Below the pieces are notes generated by a model that saw nothing but the letters and a program-made list of their open reading frames with translations, made no database searches and had not been told where the DNA came from. Positions 17,993 through 26,577 of a stretch of 64,000 bases of DNA are shown in pieces; position 1 is the first letter of the stretch, and the number at the start of each line of letters is the position of its first letter. A program made the translations under genes and the position numbers. Location: positions 11,288 through 75,287 of the forward strand of contig CAKPXP010000008.1 in NCBI GenBank assembly GCA_934202005.1. The letters run 5' to 3'. Source of the stretch: an uncultured Selenomonas sp. GTDB taxonomy: Bacteria > Bacillota > Negativicutes > Selenomonadales > Selenomonadaceae.

Positions 17993-18750
17993 GCGATAAA
18001 ATTTTAGTAGGGAATATACAGCGCTTCTCATTACATGATGGCCCAGGGATACGTACGACCGTTTTTTTGCTAGGCTGTGGCATCCACTGCCCTTGGTGTG
18101 CAAATCCTGAAAACCTTCTTATGAAGCAACGACACTATCCAGATGCCGAAAGTATATACGGTCGTTATTATACTTCGGATGAATTGCTGAATGAGATTTT
18201 AGCCGACGAGATCTTCTTTGTCGATGGGGGTGGGATAACCTTTTCAGGAGGTGAAGCATTATTATCGGCGCCTCGATTGGTAGATGTTTGGGAAAAACTA
18301 AAAAGACGTTCTATCAATATAGCTGTGGAAACATCTTTATTTGTACCAGAAGAGTATTTATCATTAACAGACGGATTGATAGATTTATATATGGTAGATG
18401 TTAAAATCCTTGTTCCTGAGATGTGTAAGAATATATTAGGTGGCGATATAAATTTATATCGACGAAACTTTTCATGGATTAGGCGCAAAAATAAAAATAT
18501 GATTTTACGTTTTCCTATGGTTAATCCAGATACGATTAATAATGAAAATATAGGACTACTTATTGATTTTTTAAATGAATTCTCTGTGAAAAAAATACAA
18601 ATTTTTCCTATACATAATCTAGGAAAAAGTAAATATCAAAATCTTGGAGAAGTATATCATGAATATGTACCTATAGAAAACGAGAAGGTCGCAGAATTAA
18701 AAGAAAAATTGGCATCTTTAGGGATACAATGTGAGTCTTTAAAAATATAG
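17989..18750 (+). CDS. glycyl radical enzyme activase (radical SAM, PflA-like)
   Basis: A 253-residue radical SAM protein. The motif HDGPGIRTTVFLLGC then GIHCPWCANPE gives the CxxxCxxC cluster at about residues 30-37. FSGGEALLS (about 86-94) is the SAM-binding GGE motif, and DLYMVDVKI (about 130-138) is typical of activases. It abstracts hydrogen from the glycine of the partner enzyme using S-adenosylmethionine. It lacks the extra cysteine-rich ferredoxin insert found in activases of most non-PFL enzymes, so it resembles the minimal PflA type. The ATGA overlap at 17,989 couples it to the enzyme gene. It is the last gene of the AT-rich cassette. Confidence 0.9.
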   Translation: MSDKILVGNIQRFSLHDGPGIRTTVFLLGCGIHCPWCANPENLLMKQRHYPDAESIYGRYYTSDELLNEILADEIFFVDGGGITFSGGEALLSAPRLVDVWEKLKRRSINIAVETSLFVPEEYLSLTDGLIDLYMVDVKILVPEMCKNILGGDINLYRRNFSWIRRKNKNMILRFPMVNPDTINNENIGLLIDFLNEFSVKKIQIFPIHNLGKSKYQNLGEVYHEYVPIENEKVAELKEKLASLGIQCESLKI

Positions 18751-18751
18751 C

Positions 18752-19603
18752 ACCTATACGTCCAAGTACTGGGGTACGCGGGCGGAGGAGCTCAGTACGA
18801 CTTGGTGCAGTGGCCGTATCTATCAGCCGTCGCTGCGAGAGGTGCTGTTCGGCTCGTATCCTGATGCGGATGCATCGGCGAATGTCTATTATGCCAAGGA
18901 GATGCGCTATCCGAAGCAGGGCGGCTACCGTGCTTTCGTGCAGAGGGTGGCTGAGCAGCTGGATATCCGCTACGGCTGGGAGGTCTGCGCGATCGATACG
19001 GAGGCGAAGGTGCTGCATTTCACGAATGGCGAGCAATATGCGTATGATGAGCTCATCAGCACGATGCCGCTGCCGGAGATCCTGCCGCTCGTCTGTGATG
19101 ATGAGCAGGTACTGGAGGAGGCCGCGCAGCTCGCGGCGACGTCGATGGCACTGGTATCCGTCGGGTTCCGCAGGGAGATTGCCCCGCCGGCACTTTGGTT
19201 CTATGTCTATGATGAGGATATCCCGTTCGCTCGCGTGCATTCGCCTAGCATGAAATCTGCCTGGAACGCACCGCAAGGCAAGAGCTCGTTGCAGTTCGAG
19301 GTGTACTATAGCGAGGAGATGCCACTTGCTTATAACGATGGTGAGCTGCAGGAAAAGGTTTTGCAGTCCATGGAACGCATGGGGCTGGCTACGCGGGATG
19401 ATGTCGAGGTCATCGATGTGCGCCATGTGAAGTATGCCAATGTCATCTTCTATCAGGGGATGGAGCAGCACCGCGATGTGGTCTTGCAATATCTCGCGTC
19501 GAAGGGCATTCACTCCTGTGGTCGGTTTGGCAGATGGGACTATCTCTGGAGTCATCAGAGCTTCGTGTCCGGCGTGGAGGCGGTGAAGCGGATTGAAGAC
19601 TGA
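18752..19603 (+). pseudogene. N-terminally truncated FAD-dependent amine-oxidase-like gene
   Basis: An open frame beginning just after the activase stop (TYTSKYWGTRAEELSTTWCS and onward) runs to 19,603. It encodes about 283 residues of the C-terminal part of an NAD(P)/FAD-binding amine oxidase of the kind found in polysaccharide loci, with YPKQGGYRAFVQ and GRFGRWDYLWSHQSF. The N-terminal GxGxxG FAD-binding domain is missing, and no start codon with a ribosome-binding site precedes the homologous part. The first possible internal start is GTG 18,842. The GC-rich composition contrasts sharply with the AT-rich activase ending one base earlier, so this is the right edge of an insertion or replacement. 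Confidence 0.7.
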
Positions 19604-19704
19604 GCTTCCGGCTACATGAAGCCACTGAATCCGCGCGAGAGAGCCACCGAATCCGCGCGCGAGCCACGAGGCAAAGGGCGGCGTGCCAACGTGAGCAGAG
19701 ATAG

Positions 19705-19817
19705 GAAAGCCAGCACTGAGGAGAGTTCCTCGCATGCTAGTATAGGCCGTACCTCTCCACGGGGAGAGATGCGGCCTATGGCTGCTGCGAGAGATGTGTC
19801 TCATAGTGCTGGCTTTT
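19705..19817. other. multi-branched palindromic element
   Basis: An outer stem (GAAAGCCAGCACT at 19,705-19,717 with AGTGCTGGCTTTTC at 19,804-19,817) encloses three inner hairpins. They are GAGGA/TCCTC at 19,718-19,731, a 17-bp stem between 19,742 and 19,779 with loop ACGG, and GAGA/TCTC near 19,790-19,802. It lies in the 350-bp gap between the truncated oxidoreductase and the convergent Rpn gene. Nothing else is seen in the first 100 bp of that gap. It may be a terminator or a structured RNA. Confidence 0.5.
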
Positions 19818-19819
19818 CT

Positions 19820-19861
19820 GCGAGGACGGGCGCACAATGTCCACAAAGTGGGCATTTGTGC
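19820..19861 (+). repeat. GTCCAC/GTGGAC palindromic repeat, copy 2
   Basis: It begins GCGAGGACGGGCGCACAATG and then has the CCACAAAGTGG core and TTTGTGC arm. It follows directly on the outer stem of the structured element, preceded by CTTTTCTGCGAGGACGGGC as in copy 3. Confidence 0.7.
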
Positions 19862-19954
19862 TTTGAGGATGCTGTTTCTGCCGCCTGTGAAAGAGGATCG
19901 GGAGATGGCGGGGCTGTTTCGAGGAAGTCGGTCAGGCGTTTGGGATGCCGCTGC

Positions 19955-20830
19955 TCAGAATGCCAGGCCGTTGTCCTTGGCGATTTGGCGGATTTCCTCG
20001 GGGGAGAGCTGGGTGGAGTTTGTGATGACCCCGAGCGGTATGCCGCACTTGAGCAGTTTCAGCGTGACTTCTTTCATGGCATTGCGCTTGCCACGTGCCT
20101 CACCGCGTGCTTCACCGCGTGCCTCACCGTCTTCCATTGCGACTTCTAGCGCGCGTTTCTGATCCCATTTGAAATTAACCATGTCGAATACCTCGCTTTC
20201 GTTTTTCTGAAAATAATTGGTCATGATGTCGTGGGTTTTACAGTAGGTGATGGCCTGCCTGATTGCGGTTTTGAGCTCGAGTCCCTCGCGGACGCCGTCG
20301 CGGACTTTCTGTACGAATATGCTGTAGCAGCGCAGTTCGTAGCAGGATGCCAGGAGCTTGCTGTCGGGGGAGTAGTTGATGTTGTAGCAGTCGACGACGA
20401 GATCCAGGGTGTCGGTCGGATGGGAGAAGGCGTCTTGGAGATGGAGCTTTTGATGCTCGGGTTCTTCCTGTGCTCCGTTGTAGAATACGTAGAACTCTGG
20501 AGCGGGAATCTTGATGATGCGTGAACGGTAGATGACTTCCTGTGAGTCGATCTGGCGGTTGTAGAGTTTCGCGATGTACCAGAGCATGCGCAAGGGCATA
20601 TTGGGGTTCCACGAGCTTTGGTGTTCCATGAGGATGATGTCGCGACCGCCGATGCGGAAGCTGATGTCGTTCTTGATGTCGTTGAAGAATACACCGCGCA
20701 GGGTCGTGATGGTGATTTCTTTTGGCGTGATGTGGCGGCCGGTCAGCGCTGCGTAGAGGCTGGCCAGCCGCTGTTTGTCGTTGAAGATGTGGCGGAATAG
20801 CGAGTCTTTGAATGTCCGTTTCGCTTTCAT
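19955..20830 (-). CDS. Rpn family recombination-promoting nuclease/putative transposase
   Basis: A 291-residue Rpn/PDDEXK_2-type protein. The N-terminus (KDSLFRHIFNDKQRLASLY) and the segment GRDIILMEHQSSWNPNMPLRMLWYIAKLY (about residues 62-90) form the PD-(D/E)xK-like core, with acidic residues in LMEHQSS. KIPAPEFYVFYNGAQEEPE is a family hallmark. Near the C-terminus three GEAR units are encoded by 12-bp DNA repeats. ATG 20,830 was preferred to the upstream TTG because of GAGG eight bases before it. Rpn proteins are DNA endonucleases, and in E. coli they have been linked to phage defence with an internally initiated inhibitory C-terminal product; whether this gene does so is unknown. Confidence 0.82.
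   Translation of the reverse strand: MKAKRTFKDSLFRHIFNDKQRLASLYAALTGRHITPKEITITTLRGVFFNDIKNDISFRIGGRDIILMEHQSSWNPNMPLRMLWYIAKLYNRQIDSQEVIYRSRIIKIPAPEFYVFYNGAQEEPEHQKLHLQDAFSHPTDTLDLVVDCYNINYSPDSKLLASCYELRCYSIFVQKVRDGVREGLELKTAIRQAITYCKTHDIMTNYFQKNESEVFDMVNFKWDQKRALEVAMEDGEARGEARGEARGKRNAMKEVTLKLLKCGIPLGVITNSTQLSPEEIRQIAKDNGLAF
20095..20130 (-). repeat. three 12-bp tandem repeats inside the Rpn gene
   Basis: Three near-perfect copies of GTGCCTCACCGC (plus strand) encode GEAR repeats on the minus strand. Copy-number change keeps the frame, so the linker length can vary. Confidence 0.75.
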
Positions 20831-20997
20831 GTGCAAGTACCTCGTTGGTTGTGCGGAGCGTTCCCATGGGGGCGGCCGTTGTTTCCGCCTATATTATATC
20901 ATATGCGCGGTGGTGAGAGGTATACTTGGTTGCTTCGTCAGGTCGGCTGGAGGACGCCGCAGCGGCATGGCGGCAGGTAGCAGTGTGTGGCATGACG

Positions 20998-21053
20998 AAA
21001 AGAGGCAGCGCCTCGATGCCAGGTTGCCAGGTATCGGGGCGCTGTCTCTTTTT
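20998..21053 (-). terminator. strong stem-loop terminator after the alanine symporter gene
   Basis: AAAAGAGGCAGCGCC pairs with GGCGCTGTCTCTTTTT around the loop region; T-rich flanks occur on both strands, so it can act in both directions. It lies between the Rpn promoter side and the symporter 3' end. Confidence 0.7.
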
Positions 21054-21054
21054 C

Positions 21055-21096
21055 TGCGAGGACGGGCGCATGATGTCCGCGGGGCGGAGCTTGTGC
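21055..21096 (+). repeat. GTCCAC/GTGGAC palindromic repeat, degenerate copy 3
   Basis: It begins GCGAGGACGGGCGCATGATG as in copy 2, then has a diverged core (TCCGCGGGGCGGA) and the GCTTGTGC arm. It is 30 bp beyond the symporter stop. Confidence 0.55.
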
Positions 21097-21128
21097 CTGC
21101 AGGTTACATAGCCGCTATGGCAGCGACG

Positions 21129-22502
21129 TCAGACATACGGGTTCTTGTCTGCCTTCTGCGGCTGGCTGCGATAGTCCATATATTTCTTTGTCTCCGCGAC
21201 GATGACGCCCGAGAGCGCGATGAGCGCGATGAGGTTCGGGATGGCCATGAGGCCGTTGACGATGTCCGCGAGGATCCAGATGGCTTCGAGCTTGAGGAAC
21301 GCGCCGGAGGCGATGAGCACGATGAAGATGAGCCGGTAGGGCAGCACGCCCTTCGTGCCGAAGAGGTAGATGCAGGCGCGCTCGCCGTAGTAGTTCCAGC
21401 CGAGGATCGTCGTGAACGCGAAGAGTACGAGCGAGAGCGTGAGCAGGCTGCCGCCGATGCTGCCATACGTCGTCATAAACGCGCTGTTCGTCATCGCCGC
21501 GCCCGCGGCGTCGCCCTGCCAGACGCCCGTGAGGACGAGCGCGAGGCCCGTCATCGTGCAGATGATGATCGTATCGATGAACGTGCCCGTCATCGAGATG
21601 AGGCCCTGCTCCGCCGGCCACTTCGTCTTCGCGGCCGCCGCGGCGATCGGCGCCGAGCCGAGGCCGGATTCATTGGAGAAGACGCCGCGCGCGATGCCGT
21701 TCTGCATCGCCATCATGATCGTCGAGCCGGCGAAGCCGCCGACGGCCGCCTGGCCCGTGAACGCATCCTCGAGGATGAGCGCGATGGCCGCCGGCAGCTG
21801 GTCGATGTAGACGACGATGAGTCCGATGCAGATTGCGACGTAGAAGAGCGCCATGAACGGGATGATCTTCGATGCGACGCGCGCGATGGACTGGAGGCCG
21901 CCGATCGTGATCGCCGCGATGAAGAACGTCAGGATCGCGTCCGTCGCCGCCTTCGGGAAGCCGAACGAGAGCTCCACGCTGTCGACGATGGCGTTGACCT
22001 GCGGGAACGTGCCGATGCCGAAAAACGCCACGCCGATGCACGCGAGCGCGAAGAACGTCGCGAGCGGCTTCCATTTCTCGCCCATGCCATTTCGGATATA
22101 GAACATCGGGCCGCCGGCGATCTCGCCTTTCTCGTCGACCGAGCGGTACTTGATCGCGAGCAGGCCCTCGGAATACTTCGTCGCCATGCCGAAGAACGCC
22201 GCCAGCCACATCCAGAAGATCGCGCCCGGGCCGCCGACCTTCACTGCCGTCGCGACGCCGACGATATTGCCCGTGCCGACCGTCGCCGCGAGCGCCACGC
22301 AGAGCGCCTTGAAGCTCGAGACGTCGCCCTCGCCCTTGTTCTGCGCGCGGAAGATCAGCTTGAGCGCGAGCGGCAGGCGGAACACCTGCAAGAGATGTAG
22401 CCGCACCGTCAGGAAGATGCCCGTGCCGACGAGCAGCGTGATGAGCGGCGGGCCCCACATGAACGTATCAATCGCATTGAGTACGGGGATGAGAAATTCC
22501 AT
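21129..22502 (-). CDS. sodium:alanine/glycine symporter (AGCS family)
   Basis: A 457-residue transporter with about ten membrane segments. The family signature appears as ALCVALAATVGTGNIVGVA (about residues 66-84). GPGAIFWMWLAAFFGMATKYSE (about 89-110), a substrate-site region, and GGPMFYIRNGMG follow, with SNESGLGSAPIAAAAA near residue 280. It imports alanine or glycine with sodium at the cytoplasmic membrane. The ATG at 22,502 is preceded by AGGAGG on the minus strand. It diverges from rpiB-glyA, and glyA makes glycine, so the pair is metabolically related. A strong terminator follows it. Confidence 0.92.
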   Translation of the reverse strand: MEFLIPVLNAIDTFMWGPPLITLLVGTGIFLTVRLHLLQVFRLPLALKLIFRAQNKGEGDVSSFKALCVALAATVGTGNIVGVATAVKVGGPGAIFWMWLAAFFGMATKYSEGLLAIKYRSVDEKGEIAGGPMFYIRNGMGEKWKPLATFFALACIGVAFFGIGTFPQVNAIVDSVELSFGFPKAATDAILTFFIAAITIGGLQSIARVASKIIPFMALFYVAICIGLIVVYIDQLPAAIALILEDAFTGQAAVGGFAGSTIMMAMQNGIARGVFSNESGLGSAPIAAAAAKTKWPAEQGLISMTGTFIDTIIICTMTGLALVLTGVWQGDAAGAAMTNSAFMTTYGSIGGSLLTLSLVLFAFTTILGWNYYGERACIYLFGTKGVLPYRLIFIVLIASGAFLKLEAIWILADIVNGLMAIPNLIALIALSGVIVAETKKYMDYRSQPQKADKNPYV

Positions 22503-22976
22503 ACATACAACCTCCTGGAAGATACCGTCCTCATAAAGAGGACAAAAGTTTGCTAAAAATAAGGACAGTCCCTATTGTACCACATACATGGACAGTTGTC
22601 TCGCTATTTCGATACATTTTTTGTAAAAGGGCTGCCCTGAGGTCTCTTGGCGCGCGTGCGGCGCTGCGCTTATGGCGGGACGTGAGCGTCGCGAGAGGAA
22701 CGTCTCCTGGCGCGCGTGCGGCGCAGCGCCGGAAGCGCTGCCTTGGAAGCGCGCGATGGTGCGGCGCGGCCGCGCCGCGAAGATCGGGCAGGATGCTTCG
22801 GGCGGCCGGCCGCGGCGCTGTTTTGCCGAACGCGTGCGGCGGGATTTTCGGGAGGCGGTATTTTTTTGCGCCTAAGTATGCTAAAATAAGAAACAGACTA
22901 CACGTAGGCGCGCCGGCATTTCGGGCATGGTGCGCGCAGCTCGCGTAGCAGAGGCTTGGAAAGGTGGAATGAACGC
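22503..22976. other. divergent intergenic region with symporter and rpiB promoters
   Basis: No gene is visible in these 474 bp. On the minus strand TACAAT (22,579-22,574) is a likely -10 for the symporter. It is flanked by two direct ACTGTCC copies (plus-strand GGACAGT at 22,563-22,569 and 22,590-22,596), a possible operator, and a short GTCCTC/GAGGAC hairpin lies in the leader. Positions 22,640-22,860 are extremely GC-rich, with two copies of a TGGCGCGCGTGCGGCGC motif (about 22,650 and 22,710). TATGCTAAAATAAG near 22,880 is a plausible -10 for rpiB. Confidence 0.5.
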
Positions 22977-23420
22977 ATGCGAATCACGATTGGCAGCGAC
23001 CACGGCGCTGTCGCGTTGAAGGAAGAGGTCAAGATGGTGCTCAAGGAGTACGGCGATATCGAGGTGACGGATGTCGGCACGTTCGGCACGGACGCCGTCG
23101 ACTACCCGGATATCGCCGCGAAGGTCTGCGCGGACGTCGCGAGCGGCAAGTCCGACCGCGGCATCGCGCTCTGCGGCACGGGCATCGGCATCTCGATTGC
23201 CTGCAACAAGATCAAGGGCATCCGCTGCGCGCTCTGCAATGATGTCTATTCCGCGAAGATGTCGCGCCATCACAACGACGCGAACGTGCTCGCGATGGGC
23301 GGGCGCGTGCTCGGATTCGGCCCTGCGGGCGAGATCGTGCGCGCCTGGGTGGAGACCGGCTTCGACGGCGGCCGCCACGAGCGCCGCGTGAACAAGATCA
23401 TGGCACTGGAAAAGGAATGA
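22977..23420 (+). CDS. rpiB: ribose 5-phosphate isomerase B
   Basis: A 147-residue RpiB/LacAB protein. It starts [17 protein letters not shown], with the conserved SDHG phosphate-binding motif. [24 protein letters not shown] (about residues 63-86) contains the catalytic cysteine in CGTGIG, and [13 protein letters not shown] (about residues 99-111) completes the site. It interconverts ribose 5-phosphate and ribulose 5-phosphate. ATG 22,977 with AAAGGTGGA eight bases upstream was chosen over the upstream TTG. It is the first gene of an rpiB-glyA-upp operon. Confidence 0.94.
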   Translation: MRITIGSDHGAVALKEEVKMVLKEYGDIEVTDVGTFGTDAVDYPDIAAKVCADVASGKSDRGIALCGTGIGISIACNKIKGIRCALCNDVYSAKMSRHHNDANVLAMGGRVLGFGPAGEIVRAWVETGFDGGRHERRVNKIMALEKE

Positions 23421-23440
23421 CTAGGGGAGGACGATCTGAC

Positions 23441-24691
23441 ATGAGCCTTATGGAAAACCTGAAAACCGCTGATCCCGCTGTAGCGGATGCCATCGACAAG
23501 GAACTGAATCGCCAGCGCACGAAGCTCGAGCTCATCGCCTCGGAGAACATTGTCTCCAAGGCTGTGCTCGAGGCGCAGGGCAGCGTGCTCACGAACAAGT
23601 ACGCCGAGGGCTATCCCGGCAAGCGTTATTACGGCGGCTGCGAGTTCGTCGACGTCGTCGAGCAGCTCGCCATCGACCGCGCGAAGAAGCTCTTCGGCGC
23701 GGCCTACGCGAACGTCCAGCCGCACTCCGGCGCGCAGGCGAACATGGCGGTCTTTTTCGCGCTGCTCCAGCCCGGCGATACCGTCATGGGCATGAACCTC
23801 ACGGACGGCGGCCATCTCACGCACGGCTCGCCCGTCAACATGAGCGGCAAGTATTTCCACATCGTTCCCTACGGCGTGCGCAAGGAGGATGAGCGCATCG
23901 ACTACGACGAGCTCGAGCGCATCGCAAAGGACTGCAAGCCGAAGCTCATCGTCGCGGGCGCCTCGGCCTACGCGCGCGTCATCGACTTCGAGCGCATGGC
24001 GAAGATCGCGCACGGCGTCGGCGCGTATCTCATGGTCGACATCGCGCACATCGCCGGCCTCGTCGCCGCCGGCCTCCATCCGAGCCCGGTGCCGTACGCC
24101 GACGTCGTGACGACGACGACGCACAAGACGCTGCGCGGCCCGCGCGGCGGCATGATCCTCTGCAAAGACGCCGAGTTCGGCAAGCAGTTCAACAAGGCTA
24201 TCTTCCCCGGCATCCAGGGCGGCCCGCTCATGCACGTCATCGCGGCGAAGGCCGTCGCGCTCGGCGAGGCGCTGCAGCCCTCGTTCAAGACGTATGCCGA
24301 GCAGGTCGTGAAGAACGCCGCCGTGCTCGCGGACGAGCTCACGAAGGACGGGTTCCGCATCGTCACGGGCGGCACGGACAACCACCTCATGCTCGTCGAT
24401 CTCACGAGCAAGCACCTCACGGGCAAGGAGGCGCAGAATCTCCTCGACGAGGTCAACATCACGGTGAACAAGAACACGATCCCCTTCGAGCCGCTCTCTC
24501 CGTTCGTCACGAGCGGCATCCGCCTCGGCTCCCCCGCGCTCACGACGCGCGGCTTCAAGGAGGCCGATATGAAGGAGGTCGCCGACATCATCGCGCTCGT
24601 GCTCGACTATCCGGAGGACGCGGCGAAGAAGGACGAGGCCAAGCGCCGCGTCGCCGCTCTTTGCGAGAAATACCCGCTCTACGAGGACTGA
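23441..24691 (+). CDS. glyA: serine hydroxymethyltransferase
   Basis: A 416-residue PLP enzyme. [17 protein letters not shown] (about residues 27-43), [20 protein letters not shown] (about 48-67) and [16 protein letters not shown] (about 216-231) are conserved; the lysine of TTTHK binds PLP. It interconverts serine and glycine with tetrahydrofolate, supplying one-carbon units. ATG 23,441 with GGGGAGG ten bases upstream is preferred to the upstream in-frame start. It lies 20 bp after rpiB and 4 bp before upp, so all three are probably co-transcribed. Confidence 0.96.
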   Translation: MSLMENLKTADPAVADAIDKELNRQRTKLELIASENIVSKAVLEAQGSVLTNKYAEGYPGKRYYGGCEFVDVVEQLAIDRAKKLFGAAYANVQPHSGAQANMAVFFALLQPGDTVMGMNLTDGGHLTHGSPVNMSGKYFHIVPYGVRKEDERIDYDELERIAKDCKPKLIVAGASAYARVIDFERMAKIAHGVGAYLMVDIAHIAGLVAAGLHPSPVPYADVVTTTTHKTLRGPRGGMILCKDAEFGKQFNKAIFPGIQGGPLMHVIAAKAVALGEALQPSFKTYAEQVVKNAAVLADELTKDGFRIVTGGTDNHLMLVDLTSKHLTGKEAQNLLDEVNITVNKNTIPFEPLSPFVTSGIRLGSPALTTRGFKEADMKEVADIIALVLDYPEDAAKKDEAKRRVAALCEKYPLYED

Positions 24692-24695
24692 AATC

Positions 24696-25337
24696 ATGGC
24701 AGAAGAAAAATTAAACGTACATCTCATCGACCACCCGCTCATCCAGCACAAGCTCACGCTCATGCGCCAGAAGACGACGGGCACGAAGGATTTCCGCGAG
24801 CTCCTCGAGGAGATCTCCATGCTCATGGCGTACGAGATCACGCGCAATTTCCCGCTCAAGGACGTCGAGATCGAGACGCCGGTCGCGAAGTGCAAGGGCA
24901 AGATACTCGCGGGCAAGAAGGTCGGCGTCGTGCCGATCCTGCGCGCGGGCCTCGGCATGCTCGGCGGCGTCGTCAACATGATCCCGGCGGCGCGCGTCGG
25001 CCACGTCGGCCTCTACCGCGATCCTGAGACGCTCAAGCCCGTCGAGTATTACTGCAAGCTGCCGAGCGATGTTGCCGAGCGCATGCTCATCGTCGTCGAT
25101 CCGATGCTCGCGACGGGCGGCAGCTCGTCGGCGGCGCTCACGCTGCTCAAGGAAAAGGGCGCGAAGTCCATTACGCTCATGTGCCTCGTCGCGGCGCCTG
25201 AGGGCATCCGCCTCGTGAACAAGGAGCATCCGGACGTGCCCATCTACGTCGCCGCCATCGACGACCATCTCAATGAGAAGGGCTACATCGTCCCCGGTCT
25301 CGGCGACGCGGGCGACCGCATCTTCGGCACGCTCTGA
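24696..25337 (+). CDS. upp: uracil phosphoribosyltransferase
   Basis: A 213-residue type I phosphoribosyltransferase. [21 protein letters not shown] starts just inside the N-terminus. The PRPP-binding loop is [16 protein letters not shown] (about residues 129-144), and [23 protein letters not shown] at the end contains the uracil-binding stretch. It makes UMP from uracil and PRPP. It starts 4 bp after glyA. Linkage of upp to glyA is common in Firmicutes. Confidence 0.96.
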   Translation: MAEEKLNVHLIDHPLIQHKLTLMRQKTTGTKDFRELLEEISMLMAYEITRNFPLKDVEIETPVAKCKGKILAGKKVGVVPILRAGLGMLGGVVNMIPAARVGHVGLYRDPETLKPVEYYCKLPSDVAERMLIVVDPMLATGGSSSAALTLLKEKGAKSITLMCLVAAPEGIRLVNKEHPDVPIYVAAIDDHLNEKGYIVPGLGDAGDRIFGTL

Positions 25338-25378
25338 CAGATGATTCCCGCAGGACATGGCGGAAGGAGTGTTTCTTC

Positions 25379-26035
25379 ATGAATTTTGTGATCGTCTTGT
25401 CATTTGTCGCGGCGTTGCTCGCGCTCGTGGCGGCGGCGCTCGCGCTCGTCGGCGTGCGCGCCGTGCGCAGCCGGGCCGCTGCGGTGCCGGAGCTGCAGGA
25501 AAAGGTGAAGATCCTCGAGGCGCGCGTGGCGGACTTCGAGAAAAAGCTCACGGAGATGACGCAGCCGCCGCGGCAGGCGCCCGCGAAGAAAGCGCCCGCG
25601 AACCCCTGGGATGATTTCCTCGCCGATTACAATCTGCTCGCCGCGAGCCTCGACGGCCCGCAGCAGGGGCAGGAGGCCTGCGACCGGTTCTTCGCGCTGC
25701 GCAGCCTCAAGGGGCTCATCTGCCTCGATCCCACGGCCAAGCAGGACGACGGCAAGCCCGCGCCGAAGTTCGTCGAGGTCGGCCAGGCCGGCAAGAGCAA
25801 TTTCTGGGCGTGGCCGATGGGCAAGGAGGACGTGCGCTACGTCGTGGTGCCGAATCCGCTCAAGGGCTATACGAAGAGCCTGCACGAAAAATCCGGCATG
25901 AAGGAGACTTTCGCCTCGAATTATACAGACAAGGACGCCGCGCGCATCCAGGTCAAGCTGCCGGCCATCTTCACGGCCGCTGACGGCAAGTGGACGATCG
26001 TCCAGCCCGGCATCGTGAAGCTGCTCGAGGAGTGA
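25379..26035 (+). CDS. membrane-anchored hypothetical protein
   Basis: A 218-residue protein of unrecognised family. One N-terminal membrane segment (VIVLSFVAALLALVAAALAL) is followed by a short coiled-coil-like stretch (about residues 38-60, LQEKVKILEARVADFEKKL). A proline- and lysine-rich linker comes next, then a globular domain from about residue 75 (NPWDDFLADYNLLAASL). The domain probably lies in the cytoplasm because the segment lacks a signal cleavage site. A terminator follows at 26,052. It may be transcribed with upp, 41 bp upstream. No function is proposed. Confidence 0.6.
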   Translation: MNFVIVLSFVAALLALVAAALALVGVRAVRSRAAAVPELQEKVKILEARVADFEKKLTEMTQPPRQAPAKKAPANPWDDFLADYNLLAASLDGPQQGQEACDRFFALRSLKGLICLDPTAKQDDGKPAPKFVEVGQAGKSNFWAWPMGKEDVRYVVVPNPLKGYTKSLHEKSGMKETFASNYTDKDAARIQVKLPAIFTAADGKWTIVQPGIVKLLEE

Positions 26036-26051
26036 GCGGCGCAGGGCAGGG

Positions 26052-26090
26052 GATATTCCCGCATCCAGGCAGGATGCGGGAATATTTTTA
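26052..26090 (+). terminator. stem-loop terminator before the tRNA cluster
   Basis: ATATTCCCGCATCC pairs with GGATGCGGGAATAT around the loop AGGCA and is followed by TTTTATT. Confidence 0.8.
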
Positions 26091-26119
26091 TTGACAAGGC
26101 AGGCCTGGTCTAGTATAAT
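26091..26119 (+). promoter_or_regulatory. sigma-70 promoter of the tRNA cluster
   Basis: TTGACA (26,091-26,096) and TATAAT (26,114-26,119) are separated by 17 bp, 33 bp before tRNA-Glu. Confidence 0.85.
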
Positions 26120-26151
26120 TCCTATCTGTGAGTATCAGCATCGATGCTTGC

Positions 26152-26226
26152 GGCGCGTTGGTCAAGTGGTTAAGACACCGCCCTTTCACGGCGGCTTCAT
26201 GGGTTCGAATCCCATACGCGTCACCA
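26152..26226 (+). tRNA. tRNA-Glu (TTC)
   Basis: A cloverleaf with acceptor GGCGCGT/ACGCGTC, anticodon loop CTTTCAC giving TTC, T-arm GTTCGAAT and encoded CCA. It is the first of three tRNAs from one promoter. Confidence 0.93.
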
Positions 26227-26230
26227 GGAT

Positions 26231-26307
26231 GGCCCGGTAGTTTAGTTGGTTAGAATGCCGCCCTGTCACGGCGGAGGTCATGGGTTCAAGTCCCATTCGG
26301 GTCGCCA
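26231..26307 (+). tRNA. tRNA-Asp (GTC)
   Basis: Acceptor GGCCCGG/TCGGGTC, anticodon GTC in CTGTCAC, T-arm GTTCAAGT and encoded CCA. It lies 4 bp after tRNA-Glu. Confidence 0.93.
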
Positions 26308-26311
26308 GTTT

Positions 26312-26387
26312 GCCTCGGTAGCTCAGTCGGTAGAGCAGGGGACTGAAAATCCCCGTGTCAGTGGTTCGATTCCGCTCTGAGGCACCA
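26312..26387 (+). tRNA. tRNA-Phe (GAA)
   Basis: Acceptor GCCTCGG/CTGAGGC, anticodon GAA in the loop CTGAAAA, T-arm GTTCGATT and encoded CCA. It is the last of the three clustered tRNAs. Confidence 0.93.
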
Positions 26388-26400
26388 TCTGCTTATAAGA

Positions 26401-26422
26401 GTCCGCTTCGGCGGGCTTTTTT
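26401..26422 (+). terminator. rho-independent terminator of the tRNA cluster
   Basis: GTCCGC, loop TTCG, GCGGGC and then TTTTTT, 14 bp after tRNA-Phe. The following 150 bp to the next gene are GC-rich with small hairpins and no visible gene. Confidence 0.88.
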
Positions 26423-26577
26423 CGTACGTATTGCGGAGGAGGCGGCTCTCTGCGTCCGGCGCGGCGGCTTGCCGCGCGCGGCGCGCTGCGCCCCGTGTGC
26501 GGGACGGGCGGCAGGGTGCCGTCTCGCTGCCGCGGCGCCGCTTCCTGCAGGGGATCTGCTGGTCAGGGAGGATAGAT

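Noticed and set aside
20775..22400. 541-codon plus-strand frame across the alanine symporter
   Set aside because: Low-complexity R/E/D/A protein, antisense to a clear AGCS transporter.
22503..22620. Glycine riboswitch upstream of the alanine/glycine symporter
   Set aside because: The leader is only about 70 bases and lacks the conserved glycine aptamer features.
26423..26577. Manganese riboswitch before the TMEM165-type gene
   Set aside because: No yybP-ykoY core sequence could be recognised in this GC-rich stretch.
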